Assembly (NCBI RefSeq): GCF_013407595.1
Contig: NZ_JABEKX010000002.1
Location: forward strand, 806,001-870,000
Length of the DNA stretch: 64,000 nucleotides
Reading direction: 5' to 3'
Source: Lacticaseibacillus absianus
GTDB lineage: Bacteria; Bacillota; Bacilli; Lactobacillales; Lactobacillaceae
This document shows, one piece after another, positions 1-10,884 of this stretch. A program made the translations under genes and the position numbers. Position 1 is the stretch's first letter; every line of letters begins with the position of its first letter. The notes beneath the pieces were generated by a model. That model made no database searches. It saw only the letters and a list, made by a program, of their open reading frames with translations, and was not told the DNA's origin.

Positions 1-512
1 GTGCCGATCGTGGTCCCGGTCTTCTTGCGCCAAACGATCCCGATGATGTCTAGCCCCCCCGTCGAGATGTTATTGCGGAGCGCAAACCCGGTCCCCAACC
101 CGTTCACGACCGCGCCGAAGATCCCACAGACGATCGGGTCGGTGGTCAATGGCCGGATCACCCCGAGCAAGCGAATGGAGATCGTCGAGAAGATAACGGC
201 CAGAAACGTGAACAGCGTGAAGCGATGGCCGATCTGCTTCCAAGCAAGCACGAACAGCGGCACATTTAGCAGGAACAGCAACGTCCCTGTGCTGAAGAGG
301 TCCGTTGTCGCCACGCCCCACAGGTTGAAGTTGAACCATTTGCGGACCACAGTCGCCAGTAGCTGTGCCGCCCCGGTGATGCCGCTGGCGAACACACCGC
401 CAGGTTCCCAGAACATGTTCAGCGCAATGGCGATACAGATACTGTAAAAAATCGCGGCGGTGAACCGACTCCAATTCTGGTGCCGCCTGATCAGACGTTC
501 TATCTCTTGCAT
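1..512 (-). CDS. YitT-family integral membrane protein, partial (C-terminus off the left edge)
   Basis: The reading frame opens with ATG at 512 and stays open to the window edge, giving about 170 residues. An AGAGGA-like ribosome binding site precedes the ATG. The N-terminus is followed by hydrophobic segments typical of the DUF161/YitT fold, and near the edge there is the conserved NNISTGGLDIIG stretch, close to the family GSTGGTDI signature. These proteins have five to six membrane spans and usually a cytoplasmic DUF2179 domain, which would lie beyond the edge. Their transport substrate is not established. An extended -10 element lies just upstream, and a terminator at 573-615 separates it from msrA, so it is probably a single transcription unit. 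Confidence 0.85.
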   Translation of the reverse strand, partial: MQEIERLIRRHQNWSRFTAAIFYSICIAIALNMFWEPGGVFASGITGAAQLLATVVRKWFNFNLWGVATTDLFSTGTLLFLLNVPLFVLAWKQIGHRFTLFTFLAVIFSTISIRLLGVIRPLTTDPIVCGIFGAVVNGLGTGFALRNNISTGGLDIIGIVWRKKTGTTIG

Positions 513-543
513 ACCGATCCTCTTTCTCGCGTTGGTGCCTTCA

Positions 544-552
544 GTATACCAC
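544..552 (-). promoter_or_regulatory. Extended -10 promoter of the YitT-family gene
   Basis: On the minus strand the sequence reads TGGTATACT, an extended -10 element, about 35 bases before the start codon. No good -35 hexamer is seen at the usual distance, which is common for extended -10 promoters. It lies directly downstream of the terminator that ends the preceding unit. Confidence 0.6.
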
Positions 553-572
553 GCTGACCCTGGGGCGTCGCA

Positions 573-615
573 CGCAAAAAAGCCTGCACCGCGCGTTTTC
601 ACTTGCGCTTGCAGG
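573..615 (-). terminator. Intrinsic terminator, minus strand
   Basis: On the minus strand a GCCTGCA / TGCAGGC stem encloses a loop of about 20 bases that can pair further, followed by six T residues. It ends transcription coming from the 616-932 stretch or from msrBA. Confidence 0.8.
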
Positions 616-932
616 CTGGGTGTCAGGCTGGGAAGAAGTGCTCGGCCACGGTGCCCGGCTCGGACGCCCGCATTCAGCGGGGCTTGGGCGCCTCTGCGCG
701 ACATCAGCCACTCGCAGCGGCGCTTGTCCTTGGGTCCTCGCCACCTCACGTTGAACCGTCGCCGTGATCGCGCCACCAGTTTAGACGCAGCTGCCGGACA
801 AGGTCCGCGACGGCCAGTATTGGAACCAGCTGATGCAGTGCCCGCAGCCGCGGGCCACAGTTGATCACCCCAAAGAGTCGTCAATGCACACGGCACAGTC
901 CGGCCCCACTGAATGCGACCAGTGGTCCAGAA
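616..932. other. Intergenic stretch without a recognisable gene; possible noncoding RNA or long 3' UTR
   Basis: About 320 bases lie between the msrA stop and the minus-strand terminator. The ORFs crossing it are short, arginine- and proline-rich, and lack ribosome binding sites, so I do not call them genes. On the minus strand there are several GC-rich hairpins, among them GCCCGC/GCGGGC near 840-855 and CCCGC/GCGGG near 670-685, and CCACTG/CAGTGG just after msrA. The stretch could be a structured RNA ended by the terminator at 573-615, or merely the untranslated tail of the msrBA transcript. I could not assign it to tmRNA, RNase P RNA or SRP RNA. Confidence 0.4.
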
Positions 933-1451
933 TCATGCCCAGTGCGTAGCCTTGAATTGCGCGCGGCCGCCGTTCTCTTCGATCGCGTAACGCCACGGAA
1001 CCTTCTTATAAAAATCTTGATGTGCGGCTTCGGCAGGGTAAAACGGCTTGGCCGCCTCGATCGTCGTCACGATCGGGGCCTTGAAGCGCCCGCTCGCGCT
1101 CAGCGCTGCCTTGGACGCTTCGGCCGTGGCACGCTGGGCGGGTGAGTTGACGAAGATCACCGGGCGATAACTGTCGCCGCGGTCCTGGAACTGTCCCATT
1201 GCGTCTGTGGGGTCGGTCTGCCGCCAGTAGATCTCCACCAGTTTGGCGTATGAGATCACCGCTGGATCGAAGGTGATCTTGACCGCCTCGGTGTGACCGG
1301 TCTGGTGGCTGGCGACTTGCTCATACGTTGGATCAGGCACGTGACCGCCGGTATAACCGGACACTACGGCCTGGATCCCCGGCTGCGTGTCGAACGGTTC
1401 GACCATGCACCAGAAGCAGCCGCCGGCAAAGATCGCAGTCTCACTGGCCAT
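933..1451 (-). CDS. msrA: Peptide-methionine (S)-S-oxide reductase MsrA
   Basis: MsrA reduces the S epimer of methionine sulfoxide in free or protein-bound methionine, a cytoplasmic repair of oxidative damage. The 172-residue protein has the family active site GGCFWC at residues 10-15, with the catalytic cysteine at position 12, followed by the conserved GYTGG and the YWRQTDPTD region seen in MsrA. It starts inside the end of msrB (11-base overlap), so the two are translationally coupled and the operon repairs both sulfoxide epimers. Electrons would come from thioredoxin. Confidence 0.97.
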   Translation of the reverse strand: MASETAIFAGGCFWCMVEPFDTQPGIQAVVSGYTGGHVPDPTYEQVASHQTGHTEAVKITFDPAVISYAKLVEIYWRQTDPTDAMGQFQDRGDSYRPVIFVNSPAQRATAEASKAALSASGRFKAPIVTTIEAAKPFYPAEAAHQDFYKKVPWRYAIEENGGRAQFKATHWA

Positions 1452-1887
1452 CGTCTGCCTCCTGTTCGAACAGGGCCCGATACGCGGCGTACTGACCGCT
1501 CAACGCCTGGGCTGGGATGAAGCGCAGCGCGGCTGAGTTGATGCAGTAGCGTAGGCCACCCGCGGCGGCTGGCCCGTCAGTGAAGACGTGGCCCAGGTGC
1601 GAATCCGCCTCTTGACTGCGCACCTCGACACGTTCCATGCCGAAGCGTTGGTCGCGCTTCTCCTTCACCGGGGCGATCGGTTTCGTGAAGCTCGGCCAAC
1701 CACACCCTGCGTCGTACTTATCCAGCGAGCTGAACAGCGGTTCACCGGACACCACATCGACATAGATCCCCGGCTCGTCAAACGCATCGTACTGGCCCGA
1801 AAACGGGCGCTCGGTCGCTGCTTCCTGCGTGACCGCGTACTGTTCCGGGGTCAGTCGCGCCTTTAAGGCATCTTGGTCTTCTTTCAT
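1441..1887 (-). CDS. msrB: Peptide-methionine (R)-S-oxide reductase MsrB
   Basis: MsrB reduces the R epimer of protein methionine sulfoxide and complements MsrA, whose gene overlaps its end. The 148-residue protein has the SelR fold motifs: CGWPSF, SHLGHVF, and RYCINSAAL with the catalytic cysteine. The CGWPSF and RYC cysteines are the only ones, so the four cysteines that bind structural zinc in many MsrB proteins are absent. I place the start at ATG 1887 because GAGG lies eight bases upstream. An in-frame ATG at 1893 is also possible but sits only two bases from that GAGG. Confidence 0.95.
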   Translation of the reverse strand: MKEDQDALKARLTPEQYAVTQEAATERPFSGQYDAFDEPGIYVDVVSGEPLFSSLDKYDAGCGWPSFTKPIAPVKEKRDQRFGMERVEVRSQEADSHLGHVFTDGPAAAGGLRYCINSAALRFIPAQALSGQYAAYRALFEQEADDGQ

Positions 1888-1905
1888 GTTCATCACCTCA
1901 CCGCC

Positions 1906-1935
1906 AGTATACGCGGTGCGCGGTTAGATTGTCCA
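1906..1935 (-). promoter_or_regulatory. Promoter of msrBA
   Basis: The minus strand reads TGGACA, an 18-base spacer, then TATACT. The -10 ends only about 19 bases before ATG 1887, so the transcript would carry a very short 5' leader that just accommodates the ribosome binding site. Confidence 0.7.
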
Positions 1936-2032
1936 CTGCCAGATTCTCAAGCTGGTGGGGTTGTGCCATAACCTTTGATGGTCCGATGATTCCAGAACGT
2001 GACGTGCCGTAACGCCTTTGGGGTGGCGGGCC

Positions 2033-2075
2033 CAAAAAACCGGTCAGAACTGGAAAACTCACCAGTGCTGACCGG
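2033..2075 (-). terminator. Terminator of the hisS-aspS operon
   Basis: A long stem, CCGGTCAG-ACTGG with CCAGT-CTGACCGG, is followed by six T residues on the minus strand, about 20 bases after the aspS stop. Confidence 0.9.
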
Positions 2076-2092
2076 AACTGCTCATAGCTTAT

Positions 2093-3890
<1,798 letters not shown>

Positions 3891-3898
<8 letters not shown>

Positions 3899-5183
3899 GT
3901 TGCGCTGCCTCCGTTAATTCCGTATAGACTTGTTTGAACGACCCGGCGATCGCGGCCTGTTGGACCTGCTGTTGCTCACCGGTCGCCATGTTCTTGACTG
4001 TAACGACCCCTTCGGCCAGTTCCGTTTCACCAAGCGTCATCACGAGCTCGGCATTGGCCTTGTTGGCCGCCTTGAACTGGGCCTTGGCCTTGCGTCCTTG
4101 GTAGTCCAGGTCGACTGGGTAGCCCTGCAAGCGGATCTCATGTGCCAGACGCGCCGCCGTGGCCGCCGCGTCAGCTGAGATCGTGACGATGTAGACCGGC
4201 AGGCGGTCGGCCACAGTCTGATCCTGCATCAAGAGCATTGCGCGCTCGATCCCCATCCCGAAGCCAACGCCAGGGGTCTCGGGGCCGCCGAGCTCTTCTA
4301 CCAGTCCATTGTAGCGCCCCCCACCAAGGATCGTGGTGAAGCCGCCGCCGAAGACCGGATCGTCGCTCATCACTTCGAAGATGGTGTGGTTGTAATAGTC
4401 TAACCCACGCACCATGTCCGGATCGATCTCATAGGCGATCCCCAAGGCGTCCAGTTGTGCCTGGACGGTGGCAAAATGCGCCGCTGCGTTCGGCGTCAAG
4501 TAGTCTAAGATCTTCGGGGCGTTGGCGACGATCGCCTGGTCCCCTTTGTCCTTCGAATCCAGCACGCGCAGCGGATTGCGGGTCAAGCGCACCTGAGAGT
4601 CTGCCGACAACTGGTCGGCAAACGGCGTCAGGTAGTCGATCAAGGCCTGATGGTACGACTGACGGGAGGTCGGATCGCCCAGGGTGTTGATCGCGACTTT
4701 GAGCGACCGCGCCCCAAGCGCCGTCAGCAGATCGACGCCTAAAGCGATCACTTCGGCATCAAGTGCCGGGCTGTCGACGCCGAACGCTTCCACCCCGACT
4801 TGGTGGAACTCACGCTGCCGCCCGCTTTGCGGCCGTTCGTAGCGGAACATCGAGCCCATATAAAAGACCTTGTAGGGTTTGGCGAACTCCGGCCCATAGA
4901 GCTTGTTTTCGACATAGGCCCGGGCGACGCCGGCAGTGCCTTCTGGCCGCAGCGCCATCATTCGACCGCCCTTGTCTTCGAAGTTGTACATCTCTTTAGT
5001 GACGATGTCTGAGGTCTCACCGCTCGTGCGGGCGAAGACCTCCATGTTTTCAAACAGTGGCGTGCGGACCTCACGGTAGCGATAGCGGGTCATCACGGTA
5101 CGCGCGATCGCTTCGACGCGCTGCCACAGTTCGCTTTGGCCCGGCAGGATATCCGCCGTGCCCTTAGGACGTTGGTAACTCAT
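3891..5183 (-). CDS. hisS: Histidyl-tRNA synthetase
   Basis: This enzyme charges tRNA-His. The 430-residue protein shows class II motif 2 ([16 protein letters not shown]), the histidine-specific [11 protein letters not shown] motif, and a C-terminal anticodon-binding domain (about residues 335-420). The open frame extends upstream to 5249, but that part overlaps the T-box terminator. ATG 5183, with TAAGGAGGA upstream and the family N-terminus [12 protein letters not shown], is the start. It is the first gene of the hisS-aspS operon. Confidence 0.98.
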
Positions 5184-5204
5184 AATTTCCTCCTTAATTG
5201 TTGA

Positions 5205-5395
5205 CGGGCACAAAAAAACACTGCCCCTCTGGACGAGGGTGCAGTGCACGGTACCACCTTGTGATTTAACTCAGCCATAACGGTGGCGACCGGAGCGCGT
5301 CTGCCTCGGAAGTGTCTTTTCGGTCTGTCCCGGCTTGCACCATCCCGGGTCGCTAAACGTTGACCTATCCTGCTTCGTCATTGGCACCTGTATTT
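5205..5395 (-). promoter_or_regulatory. T-box riboswitch controlling hisS-aspS
   Basis: The untranslated leader on the minus strand contains the T-box core AAGGTGGTACCGTGC at about 5245-5260, which pairs with the uncharged tRNA acceptor end. It is followed by a terminator (stem CTGC/CCCTC with GAGGGGCAG and seven T residues) about 30 bases before hisS. Upstream it has a stem I apex GGGATGGTGCAAGCCGGG region near 5340. A CAC triplet near 5320 on the 3' side of stem I is the likely histidine specifier. Uncharged tRNA-His would favour antitermination and raise synthetase expression. Confidence 0.92.
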
Positions 5396-5402
5396 ACAAC
5401 AC

Positions 5403-5431
5403 AGGATACGTTGTTTTGGCGGGATTGTCAA
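5403..5431 (-). promoter_or_regulatory. Promoter of the hisS-aspS T-box transcript
   Basis: On the minus strand: TTGACA, 17-base spacer, TATCCT. The -35 is a perfect match to the vegetative sigma-A consensus. Confidence 0.85.
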
Positions 5432-5588
5432 TGTGACTTTAGTGGGCCAGTCCACCGAACTGTGATGATGCAGCCGCAATGCCGTCGCCGCCAATGATCA
5501 CCCGCCCTTGGCCCGGTTGATCGCGCGACGCGCCGACCGGCGTTCGCCTCAAAAAATCAGTCCAAACGCCCCTTTTTAGCCGGGGGCT

Positions 5589-5597
5589 TGGTATAAT
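5589..5597 (+). promoter_or_regulatory. Extended -10 promoter of the cell-wall amidase gene
   Basis: TGGTATAAT, a perfect extended -10, lies 36 bases before the ATG. The -35 region is poor. The stretch from 5432 to 5588 between this and the hisS promoter shows nothing else that I can support. Confidence 0.65.
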
Positions 5598-5633
5598 CAT
5601 CAATAGAGACAATTTTTTGTTGGGGATGATAAC

Positions 5634-6956
5634 ATGCACCTAAGACAGCTCCGCCGCTGGCCGCTGATCGCCGCCTTCGCGTTTTTGATCGGCATCTCGC
5701 TGGCGACGACCACCGTTTTGGCGAACAACGATACGCTGACGGTCCGCGCCAGCATGCTGAACGTCCGCCTCGGCCCCGGCCTTTCGTACAACGCGATGGG
5801 TCAAGTGCCGAGCGGGACACAATTGACCGTGCTCGGCGAGCGCAACTCCTGGTACCAAGTTCGCCTGGCGGGCAACAAGATCGGTTGGGTCGCGAGCTGG
5901 CTCGTTGACCACAACGAGGCGACGACCGACCACGCGAAAGTGGCGACCACGGCCAGCACGGTCAACGTGCGGCAGACCGCAAGTACTAGCGCCCAGATCC
6001 TTGGATCGCTGAGTGCGAACACCAAGGTCAACGTGCTGTACCAAGAAAACGGCTGGACCGAAATCACCTATAAGAACACCGCGGCGTGGGTCGCCACCAG
6101 CATGATCAAGATGACTGGCCAGACGGTGACCCTGGCGGCACCGCAGCAGACCTACCTGCGTAAGACCCCAACGCCGACCACTAGCGCGATCACCGTGACC
6201 ACGACCATTACGACCAACGTGCGCCAAGCGGCTGGGATCAACGCACCCGTCGTCACCCAGGTGGCCAAAGGGGCGACACTGACTGTCCTGAGTCAGGCCA
6301 ACGACTGGTATCAGGTCAAGACCAGCACCGGCAAGACCGGCTACGTCGCGAGCTGGACCGTCTCCACGCCTGGCAGCAAAACAGCGAAGGCCGCGACGAC
6401 CCTTGCGGAAGCGACAATTCTGCTTGACCCCGGGCACGGCGGCGTCGATTCCGGTGCGCTGTCCACCGGCGGTAAGTACGAGAAGACCTACACGCTACAG
6501 ATGGCCAAGGTGATCGGGAGCGCCTTGTCTGCGCAAGGCGCCAACGTGGTGTACACGCGTGATTCCGATAAGTTCGTCGACCTCGCCCCGCGCGCGGCCG
6601 AGTCGAATACCTTGCATGCCGATGCGTTCATCTCACTTCACTTCGACTCGACGCCGAACCCCAACACCGCGTCGGGCTTCACCACCTACTACTACACCGC
6701 CGCGACCAGCAAGCCGCTCGCGACTGCCGTCAATGATGCCTTGGGCCGCTCACTGACGCTGACGAATCGCAAGACGGCCTTCGCTAACTACCAAGTCCTT
6801 CGCGACAACAAGCAGCCGGCGATCTTGATGGAGATGGGTTACATCAACTCGGATCAAGACTTCACTTACATCAGCAGTCCGAGCTACCAGCAGCAGGTCG
6901 CCAACGCTGTCGTTCAGGGCTTGCAAGCCTACTTCAAGGCCGGCAATCACCAGTAA
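5634..6956 (+). CDS. Secreted N-acetylmuramoyl-L-alanine amidase with SH3b repeats
   Basis: The enzyme cuts the amide bond between N-acetylmuramic acid and the L-alanine of the stem peptide in peptidoglycan. The 440-residue protein has an N-terminal signal sequence (basic start, hydrophobic stretch about 10-30). About three bacterial SH3 domains follow at roughly 33-95, 100-165 and 180-250, each ending in a GWVASW-like strand, which should bind the cell wall. A C-terminal Amidase_3 domain runs from about 258. Zinc ligands are visible in LLDPGHGG, in the YEKTYT glutamate and in ISLHFD, and the catalytic glutamate in ILMEMGY. It is a single gene, with its own promoter and terminator. Likely role is cell separation or wall turnover. 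Confidence 0.94.
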   Translation: MHLRQLRRWPLIAAFAFLIGISLATTTVLANNDTLTVRASMLNVRLGPGLSYNAMGQVPSGTQLTVLGERNSWYQVRLAGNKIGWVASWLVDHNEATTDHAKVATTASTVNVRQTASTSAQILGSLSANTKVNVLYQENGWTEITYKNTAAWVATSMIKMTGQTVTLAAPQQTYLRKTPTPTTSAITVTTTITTNVRQAAGINAPVVTQVAKGATLTVLSQANDWYQVKTSTGKTGYVASWTVSTPGSKTAKAATTLAEATILLDPGHGGVDSGALSTGGKYEKTYTLQMAKVIGSALSAQGANVVYTRDSDKFVDLAPRAAESNTLHADAFISLHFDSTPNPNTASGFTTYYYTAATSKPLATAVNDALGRSLTLTNRKTAFANYQVLRDNKQPAILMEMGYINSDQDFTYISSPSYQQQVANAVVQGLQAYFKAGNHQ

Positions 6957-6970
6957 GGCGCATTGCCCAA

Positions 6971-7015
6971 AAATACCGTTCCACGCTGCTGATGCGGCGT
7001 GGAACGGTATTTTTC
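6971..7015. terminator. Bidirectional terminator between the amidase and HAD genes
   Basis: A near-perfect stem (AATACCGTTCCACGC with GCGTGGAACGGTATT) is flanked by A residues on the left and T residues on the right. It can therefore serve the plus-strand amidase and the minus-strand HAD gene that converge here. Confidence 0.9.
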
Positions 7016-7016
7016 G

Positions 7017-7646
7017 TTACCTGGCGGAAAAAAGCGGGACGAGCTCACGCAGGTGATCGATCGATACATCAGCCATCGGCGCGTCATTGAGACCGTCGAC
7101 GTTGAAGTAGACCCCGGTCACGCCGGCGGCCTGGCCTGCGATCACATCCAGCTTACGGTCGCCGATCATCGCCGTGCGCGCCGGGTTCAGCTGATCTTGG
7201 TGCAGCAGGTAATTGATCGCATCCGGGCGCGGTTTGCGCGGTAACGCGAGTTCACTGGTCACCCCATCAAGAAACAGATCACGAAGCCCGGCCTGTTGCA
7301 GGAGCGCCCACGCCGACCGGTCGCGGTGCGTCATCAGTAGGTTATGGCCACCGGCCGCCTTGACCGCCTCAAGGACCATTCTGGCCTCTGGATATGGGCG
7401 GGCGGTCATCACCGTCTGCCGTTCAAGGGCATGATACGCTTCGAGCAGACCCTGAATGGGCACACCCAATTGCTGAGCATAGTTGGTGACTGTCGTTTGG
7501 ATCGACTCGCGCTTGATCGCGACCAAGAGTGCCGCTTGGCTGATCGTCACCCCTTGCGCCGTCAACACGGCATGCAAGGCGGTGACCATCTCCGGGTAGG
7601 TGTCAAACAGTGTCCCATCGAGGTCCCAGATCGCGTTAACCAGCAT
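7017..7646 (-). CDS. HAD-superfamily hydrolase, phosphoglycolate-phosphatase-like
   Basis: The 209-residue protein has the four HAD motifs: DLDGT near residue 8 with the nucleophile aspartate, the serine/threonine of LLMTHRD near 110, a PRKP lysine near 145, and MIGDRKLD near 165 with the acidic pair. A helical cap lies between motif I and II. The family removes phosphate from small phosphorylated metabolites, and the substrate cannot be told here. I choose ATG 7646, which has GGAGG upstream and starts directly before the motif. The gene begins inside the end of dtd (11-base overlap), so both are on the relA-side transcript or an internal one. Confidence 0.88.
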   Translation of the reverse strand: MLVNAIWDLDGTLFDTYPEMVTALHAVLTAQGVTISQAALLVAIKRESIQTTVTNYAQQLGVPIQGLLEAYHALERQTVMTARPYPEARMVLEAVKAAGGHNLLMTHRDRSAWALLQQAGLRDLFLDGVTSELALPRKPRPDAINYLLHQDQLNPARTAMIGDRKLDVIAGQAAGVTGVYFNVDGLNDAPMADVSIDHLRELVPLFSAR

Positions 7647-8091
7647 GTTGCGCCTCCGTATCAAAAAGGATCGTGACTGGCCCATCGTTGGTCAGCGAGA
7701 CCTGCATGTCGGCGCCGAAGCGACCCGTCTCGACCGGCAGGCCAGCGTCTTGCAAGCCGGTGATGAACGCTTGGTAGAGGTGCGCGCCCAGGGCTGGTGC
7801 CGCCGCATCGGTGAAGCTTGGGCGATTGCCTTTGCGGGTGTCCGCGTAAAGCGTGAATTGTGAGATCGCGAGCACCGCCCCGCCGACCTGTGCCAACGAC
7901 CGGTTCATTTTGCCCGCATCGTCTGCAAAGACGCGTAGCTTACTGATCTTGTTGACCAGGTAGTCGACATCCGCACCGGTATCATGCGGGCCGACCCCCA
8001 GTAGCACCATGAACCCAGTCCCGATCTGCCCATGGACGATCCCGTCGATCGTGACCTTGGCTTCTGAGACGCGTTGAACCACTGCTTTCAT
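7636..8091 (-). CDS. dtd: D-aminoacyl-tRNA deacylase
   Basis: Dtd hydrolyses D-aminoacyl-tRNA (and glycine mischarged to tRNA-Ala), keeping D-amino acids out of protein. The 151-residue length is typical of the family. The sequence shows the diagnostic SQFTLYAD and GNRPSF motifs that build the active site at the dimer interface, and the N-terminal [13 protein letters not shown]. It lies downstream of relA, an association widespread in Firmicutes, although a terminator separates the two here. Confidence 0.97.
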   Translation of the reverse strand: MKAVVQRVSEAKVTIDGIVHGQIGTGFMVLLGVGPHDTGADVDYLVNKISKLRVFADDAGKMNRSLAQVGGAVLAISQFTLYADTRKGNRPSFTDAAAPALGAHLYQAFITGLQDAGLPVETGRFGADMQVSLTNDGPVTILFDTEAQHAG

Positions 8092-8111
8092 CTCATTCCT
8101 CCTGTACCGCC

Positions 8112-8136
8112 AAAACGGCGCGCATCCCTGCGCGCC
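8112..8136 (-). terminator. Terminator-like hairpin after relA
   Basis: GGCGCGCA pairs with TGCGCGCC on the minus strand, followed by GTTTTGG. The T run is short, so it may allow partial read-through into dtd. Confidence 0.6.
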
Positions 8137-8141
8137 GCGTG

Positions 8142-10370
8142 TCAGCCTTGCTTGCGTTTGACTTCGTAAATATCGGGGATATTCTTGATCGCATCCATCA
8201 TGCGATCAAGGTGCGCCAGGTTGCGGATCCCGACCGTCACGTGAATGTCAGCCATCTTGTCGTGGTCGACGCGCCCGTTGATGTTTGTCAGGTTCTTGCT
8301 CTGCGCGTTCAGTGTCTGCAGGACCTCGTTCAGCAGCCCGTTGCGGTTGTAACCGTAGATCTCTAAGTCGGTATCGAACAGCTGGGTCTGATCGTTGAGG
8401 TTCTGCCATTGAACGTCGATCAGCCGGCCAGCCATCGCCGGGTCGCTCGCCGACACATTCGGGCAGTCCGCCCGGTGGATGGTGACCCCGCGGCCCTTGG
8501 TGACGTAGCCAACGATTGGGTCACCGGGAACCGGGCTGCAGCACTTCGCAAGGTGGACCAGCAGGTTATCGACGCCTTCGATCACGACGCCTTCTTCGGT
8601 GCGGCTCGTCGGTTTACGTTCCTTGGAGACCGTGGTGACCTTCTGGTTGGCATCCAGGATCGCTTTTTCGCGCTCCTTTTGGTCCGCTGCCTCCTTCTCC
8701 CGCCGCGCTTTTTCGGTCAGGCGGTTGGCGATCACCTTTGGGCTGTACTCCCCGTAGCCGATTGCTGAGAGCAGTTCCTCTTCGCTGGCAAAATTCAGCC
8801 GCGCAAGCAGCTCACCCATCGCGTCCTTGCCGCCCATGAAGTCCTTGGGCGTGTAGGCCAGGTCCTGTAGCGCGTGCTCAAGCGCATCGCGCCCTTTTTC
8901 CGCGTTGGCGCCCTTGTCTTCTTGCTTGAAGTAGCGCCGGATCTTGTTGCGCGCCCGTGAGGTGTAGACCAGGTTAATCCAGTCGCGGCTCGGTTTGGAG
9001 CCGGTACTGGTCAGCATCTCAACGATGTCGCCGTTCTTGAGCTGGTAATTCAGCGGCACGATCTTGCCGTTGACCTTGGCGCCGACCGACTTATTGCCGA
9101 CCTCGGTGTGGACGAGGTAGGCAAAATCAAGCGGCCCAGCCCCCTTAGGCAACTCGTAAACATCGCCACGCGGCGTGAACACATACACCCGATCGGAGAA
9201 GATGTCCCCTTTGACGCTTTCCATGAAGTCGGCCGCATCGCTGCTTTCGTCTTGGATCTCGAGAATCTCGCGGAACAAGTCGAGCTTCTTGCCGGAGTTG
9301 TCGTACTGGACCTCATCCGTCTGGCCTTCCTTGTAAGCCCAGTGGGCCGCGACCCCGTACTCGGCGATATGGTGCATCTCTTCGGTGCGGATCTGCACTT
9401 CAAGTGGCTTGCCCTTAGGCCCGATCACCGTCGTGTGCAGCGACTGGTACATGTTCGCCTTGGGCATTGCGATGTAATCTTTGAAGCGACCAGGCATCGG
9501 CTTCCACTGAGTGTGGATCGCGCCGAGCACCGCGTAACAATCCTTGATCGTCTCGGTGATCACACGGACCGCCAGTAGGTCATATAACTCATCGAACTGC
9601 TTGTGCTTGTCGCGCATCTTCTTGTAGATCGAGTAGATGTGCTTCGGCCGCCCGTAGATCTCGTATTTCATGTTGAGATCAGCCAGCGCCGTGTTGATGT
9701 CTTTGATCGCCGAGTCGATGTAGGCCTCGCGCTCTCCACGCTTGGATTTCATCAACTGGGCGATCCGGTAGTACTGCTGGGGGTTGAGGTAACGCAGGCT
9801 CAGGTCCTCTAACTCCCACTTGATGGCCGAGATCCCCAGCCGATCAGCTAACGGTGCGTAGATCTCCAGCGTTTCATTCGCGATGCGTCGCTGCTTGTCT
9901 GGGCGCAAATGCATCAGGGTGCGCATGTTGTGCAGCCGATCGGCCAACTTGACCAAGATCACCCGCATGTCCTGTGCCATCGCCAGCAGCATCTTGCGGT
10001 GGTTCTCGGCCAGCTCGTCCTTGTGGGCAACATAGGTGACCTTCGACAGCTTGGTCAAGCCGTCAACGATGATCGCGGTTTCCTTGCCGAACACTTCTTG
10101 AATGTCACCGAGCGTGATGTTGGTGTCCTCGACCACATCGTGCAGGTAGCCACTGGCGACTGTGACCGGATCCATCCGTAGATTGGCGAGAATGCCGGCG
10201 ACTTGGATCGGGTGGATGATGTACGGCTCCCCGGATTTGCGGTGCTGCTCCTTGTGGACATACGCCGCGAAGTCGTAGGCCTTCTTGACGAATGCGAGGT
10301 GCTCGTCATTCATGTAGGTCTCACACATCGCCATGACTTGATCTTGCGTCAACTCTGGTTCTTCTGCCAT
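8142..10370 (-). CDS. relA: Bifunctional (p)ppGpp synthetase/hydrolase RelA/SpoT (Rel)
   Basis: This is the long Rel enzyme of the stringent response, which makes (p)ppGpp from GTP/GDP and ATP when uncharged tRNA is sensed at the ribosome, and also degrades it. The 742 residues hold an HD hydrolase domain (about 25-200) with an intact HDVVEDT motif, so hydrolase activity is expected. Then follow a synthetase domain (about 230-370), a TGS domain (about 395-460), the zinc-finger/helical region with [12 protein letters not shown] (about 570-600), and a C-terminal ACT domain. The start has GAGGGGGA upstream. It lies upstream of dtd. Confidence 0.98.
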   Translation of the reverse strand: MAEEPELTQDQVMAMCETYMNDEHLAFVKKAYDFAAYVHKEQHRKSGEPYIIHPIQVAGILANLRMDPVTVASGYLHDVVEDTNITLGDIQEVFGKETAIIVDGLTKLSKVTYVAHKDELAENHRKMLLAMAQDMRVILVKLADRLHNMRTLMHLRPDKQRRIANETLEIYAPLADRLGISAIKWELEDLSLRYLNPQQYYRIAQLMKSKRGEREAYIDSAIKDINTALADLNMKYEIYGRPKHIYSIYKKMRDKHKQFDELYDLLAVRVITETIKDCYAVLGAIHTQWKPMPGRFKDYIAMPKANMYQSLHTTVIGPKGKPLEVQIRTEEMHHIAEYGVAAHWAYKEGQTDEVQYDNSGKKLDLFREILEIQDESSDAADFMESVKGDIFSDRVYVFTPRGDVYELPKGAGPLDFAYLVHTEVGNKSVGAKVNGKIVPLNYQLKNGDIVEMLTSTGSKPSRDWINLVYTSRARNKIRRYFKQEDKGANAEKGRDALEHALQDLAYTPKDFMGGKDAMGELLARLNFASEEELLSAIGYGEYSPKVIANRLTEKARREKEAADQKEREKAILDANQKVTTVSKERKPTSRTEEGVVIEGVDNLLVHLAKCCSPVPGDPIVGYVTKGRGVTIHRADCPNVSASDPAMAGRLIDVQWQNLNDQTQLFDTDLEIYGYNRNGLLNEVLQTLNAQSKNLTNINGRVDHDKMADIHVTVGIRNLAHLDRMMDAIKNIPDIYEVKRKQG

Positions 10371-10465
10371 TGTGTTAATCCCCCTCTCCGCGACCGCCGG
10401 CGCGTAGCAGCAGCTGTCGCGGGCTCTTGCGCCATCAGCGCGGTGACTCGACGATATTAGTTGTT

Positions 10466-10471
10466 ATTATA
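10466..10471 (-). promoter_or_regulatory. Candidate -10 element of relA
   Basis: A perfect TATAAT on the minus strand lies about 95 bases before the relA start. I see no good -35 at the expected distance. The leader between them is GC-rich and may fold. Confidence 0.45.
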
Positions 10472-10529
10472 CCGCATCGGCCCGCACTGTGGTACTGCGC
10501 AACCGTTTTTCACCCCGCCCAGCGCATTG

Positions 10530-10551
10530 AAAAAAGCGCGGTCGCCCGCGC
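10530..10551 (-). terminator. Terminator after the rsmE operon
   Basis: GCGCGG-TCGC-CCGCGC hairpin followed by six T residues on the minus strand, immediately after the stop of the small membrane protein gene. Confidence 0.9.
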
Positions 10552-10554
10552 CTC

Positions 10555-10884
10555 TCATTGAACCTCTTTGGTGTTACTGAGCATCGTGACCACCCAGTAG
10601 ATCAGCATGAACCAGTAGCCGTAATCCGCGAATCGGAACCAGACCATGAAGCCGAATAGCAGCGGCAAGCACAGGCTGTACCACCACGCGAGGTGACCCT
10701 TAGCGAGCCAGCGGCCGATCCAAAACGCCAGCGTCAAGTTGAGCAGGATGAAAAGCACGGCAACGCGGATCGCCACGTGCACATGTAACCCCGTGAAGAC
10801 CCATGGCAAGATCAAGGTGTTGAGCACGCTGAGCGCGATGATCCGGCCGCGGTATGTCTGTACCCATGTGAAGAATGTCGTCAT
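10555..10884 (-). CDS. Small integral membrane protein of unknown function
   Basis: The 109-residue protein is mostly hydrophobic, with about four predicted membrane spans (roughly residues 13-33, 38-58, 65-83, 85-103), and rich in tryptophan and phenylalanine. I recognise no family motif. It starts one base after the rsmE stop and ends at the operon terminator, so it is the last gene of the DUF3013-prmA-rsmE transcript. Its function is not evident from the sequence. Confidence 0.75.
   Translation of the reverse strand: MTTFFTWVQTYRGRIIALSVLNTLILPWVFTGLHVHVAIRVAVLFILLNLTLAFWIGRWLAKGHLAWWYSLCLPLLFGFMVWFRFADYGYWFMLIYWVVTMLSNTKEVQ

Noticed and set aside
70-474. 134-codon minus-strand frame at the left edge
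   Set aside because: It is out of frame with the YitT-family frame 1-512, which has the family motifs and a ribosome binding site.
616-932. T-box or RNase P/tmRNA/SRP RNA in the gap after msrA
   Set aside because: No TGGNACCGCG box next to the terminator and none of the conserved cores of those RNAs can be seen.
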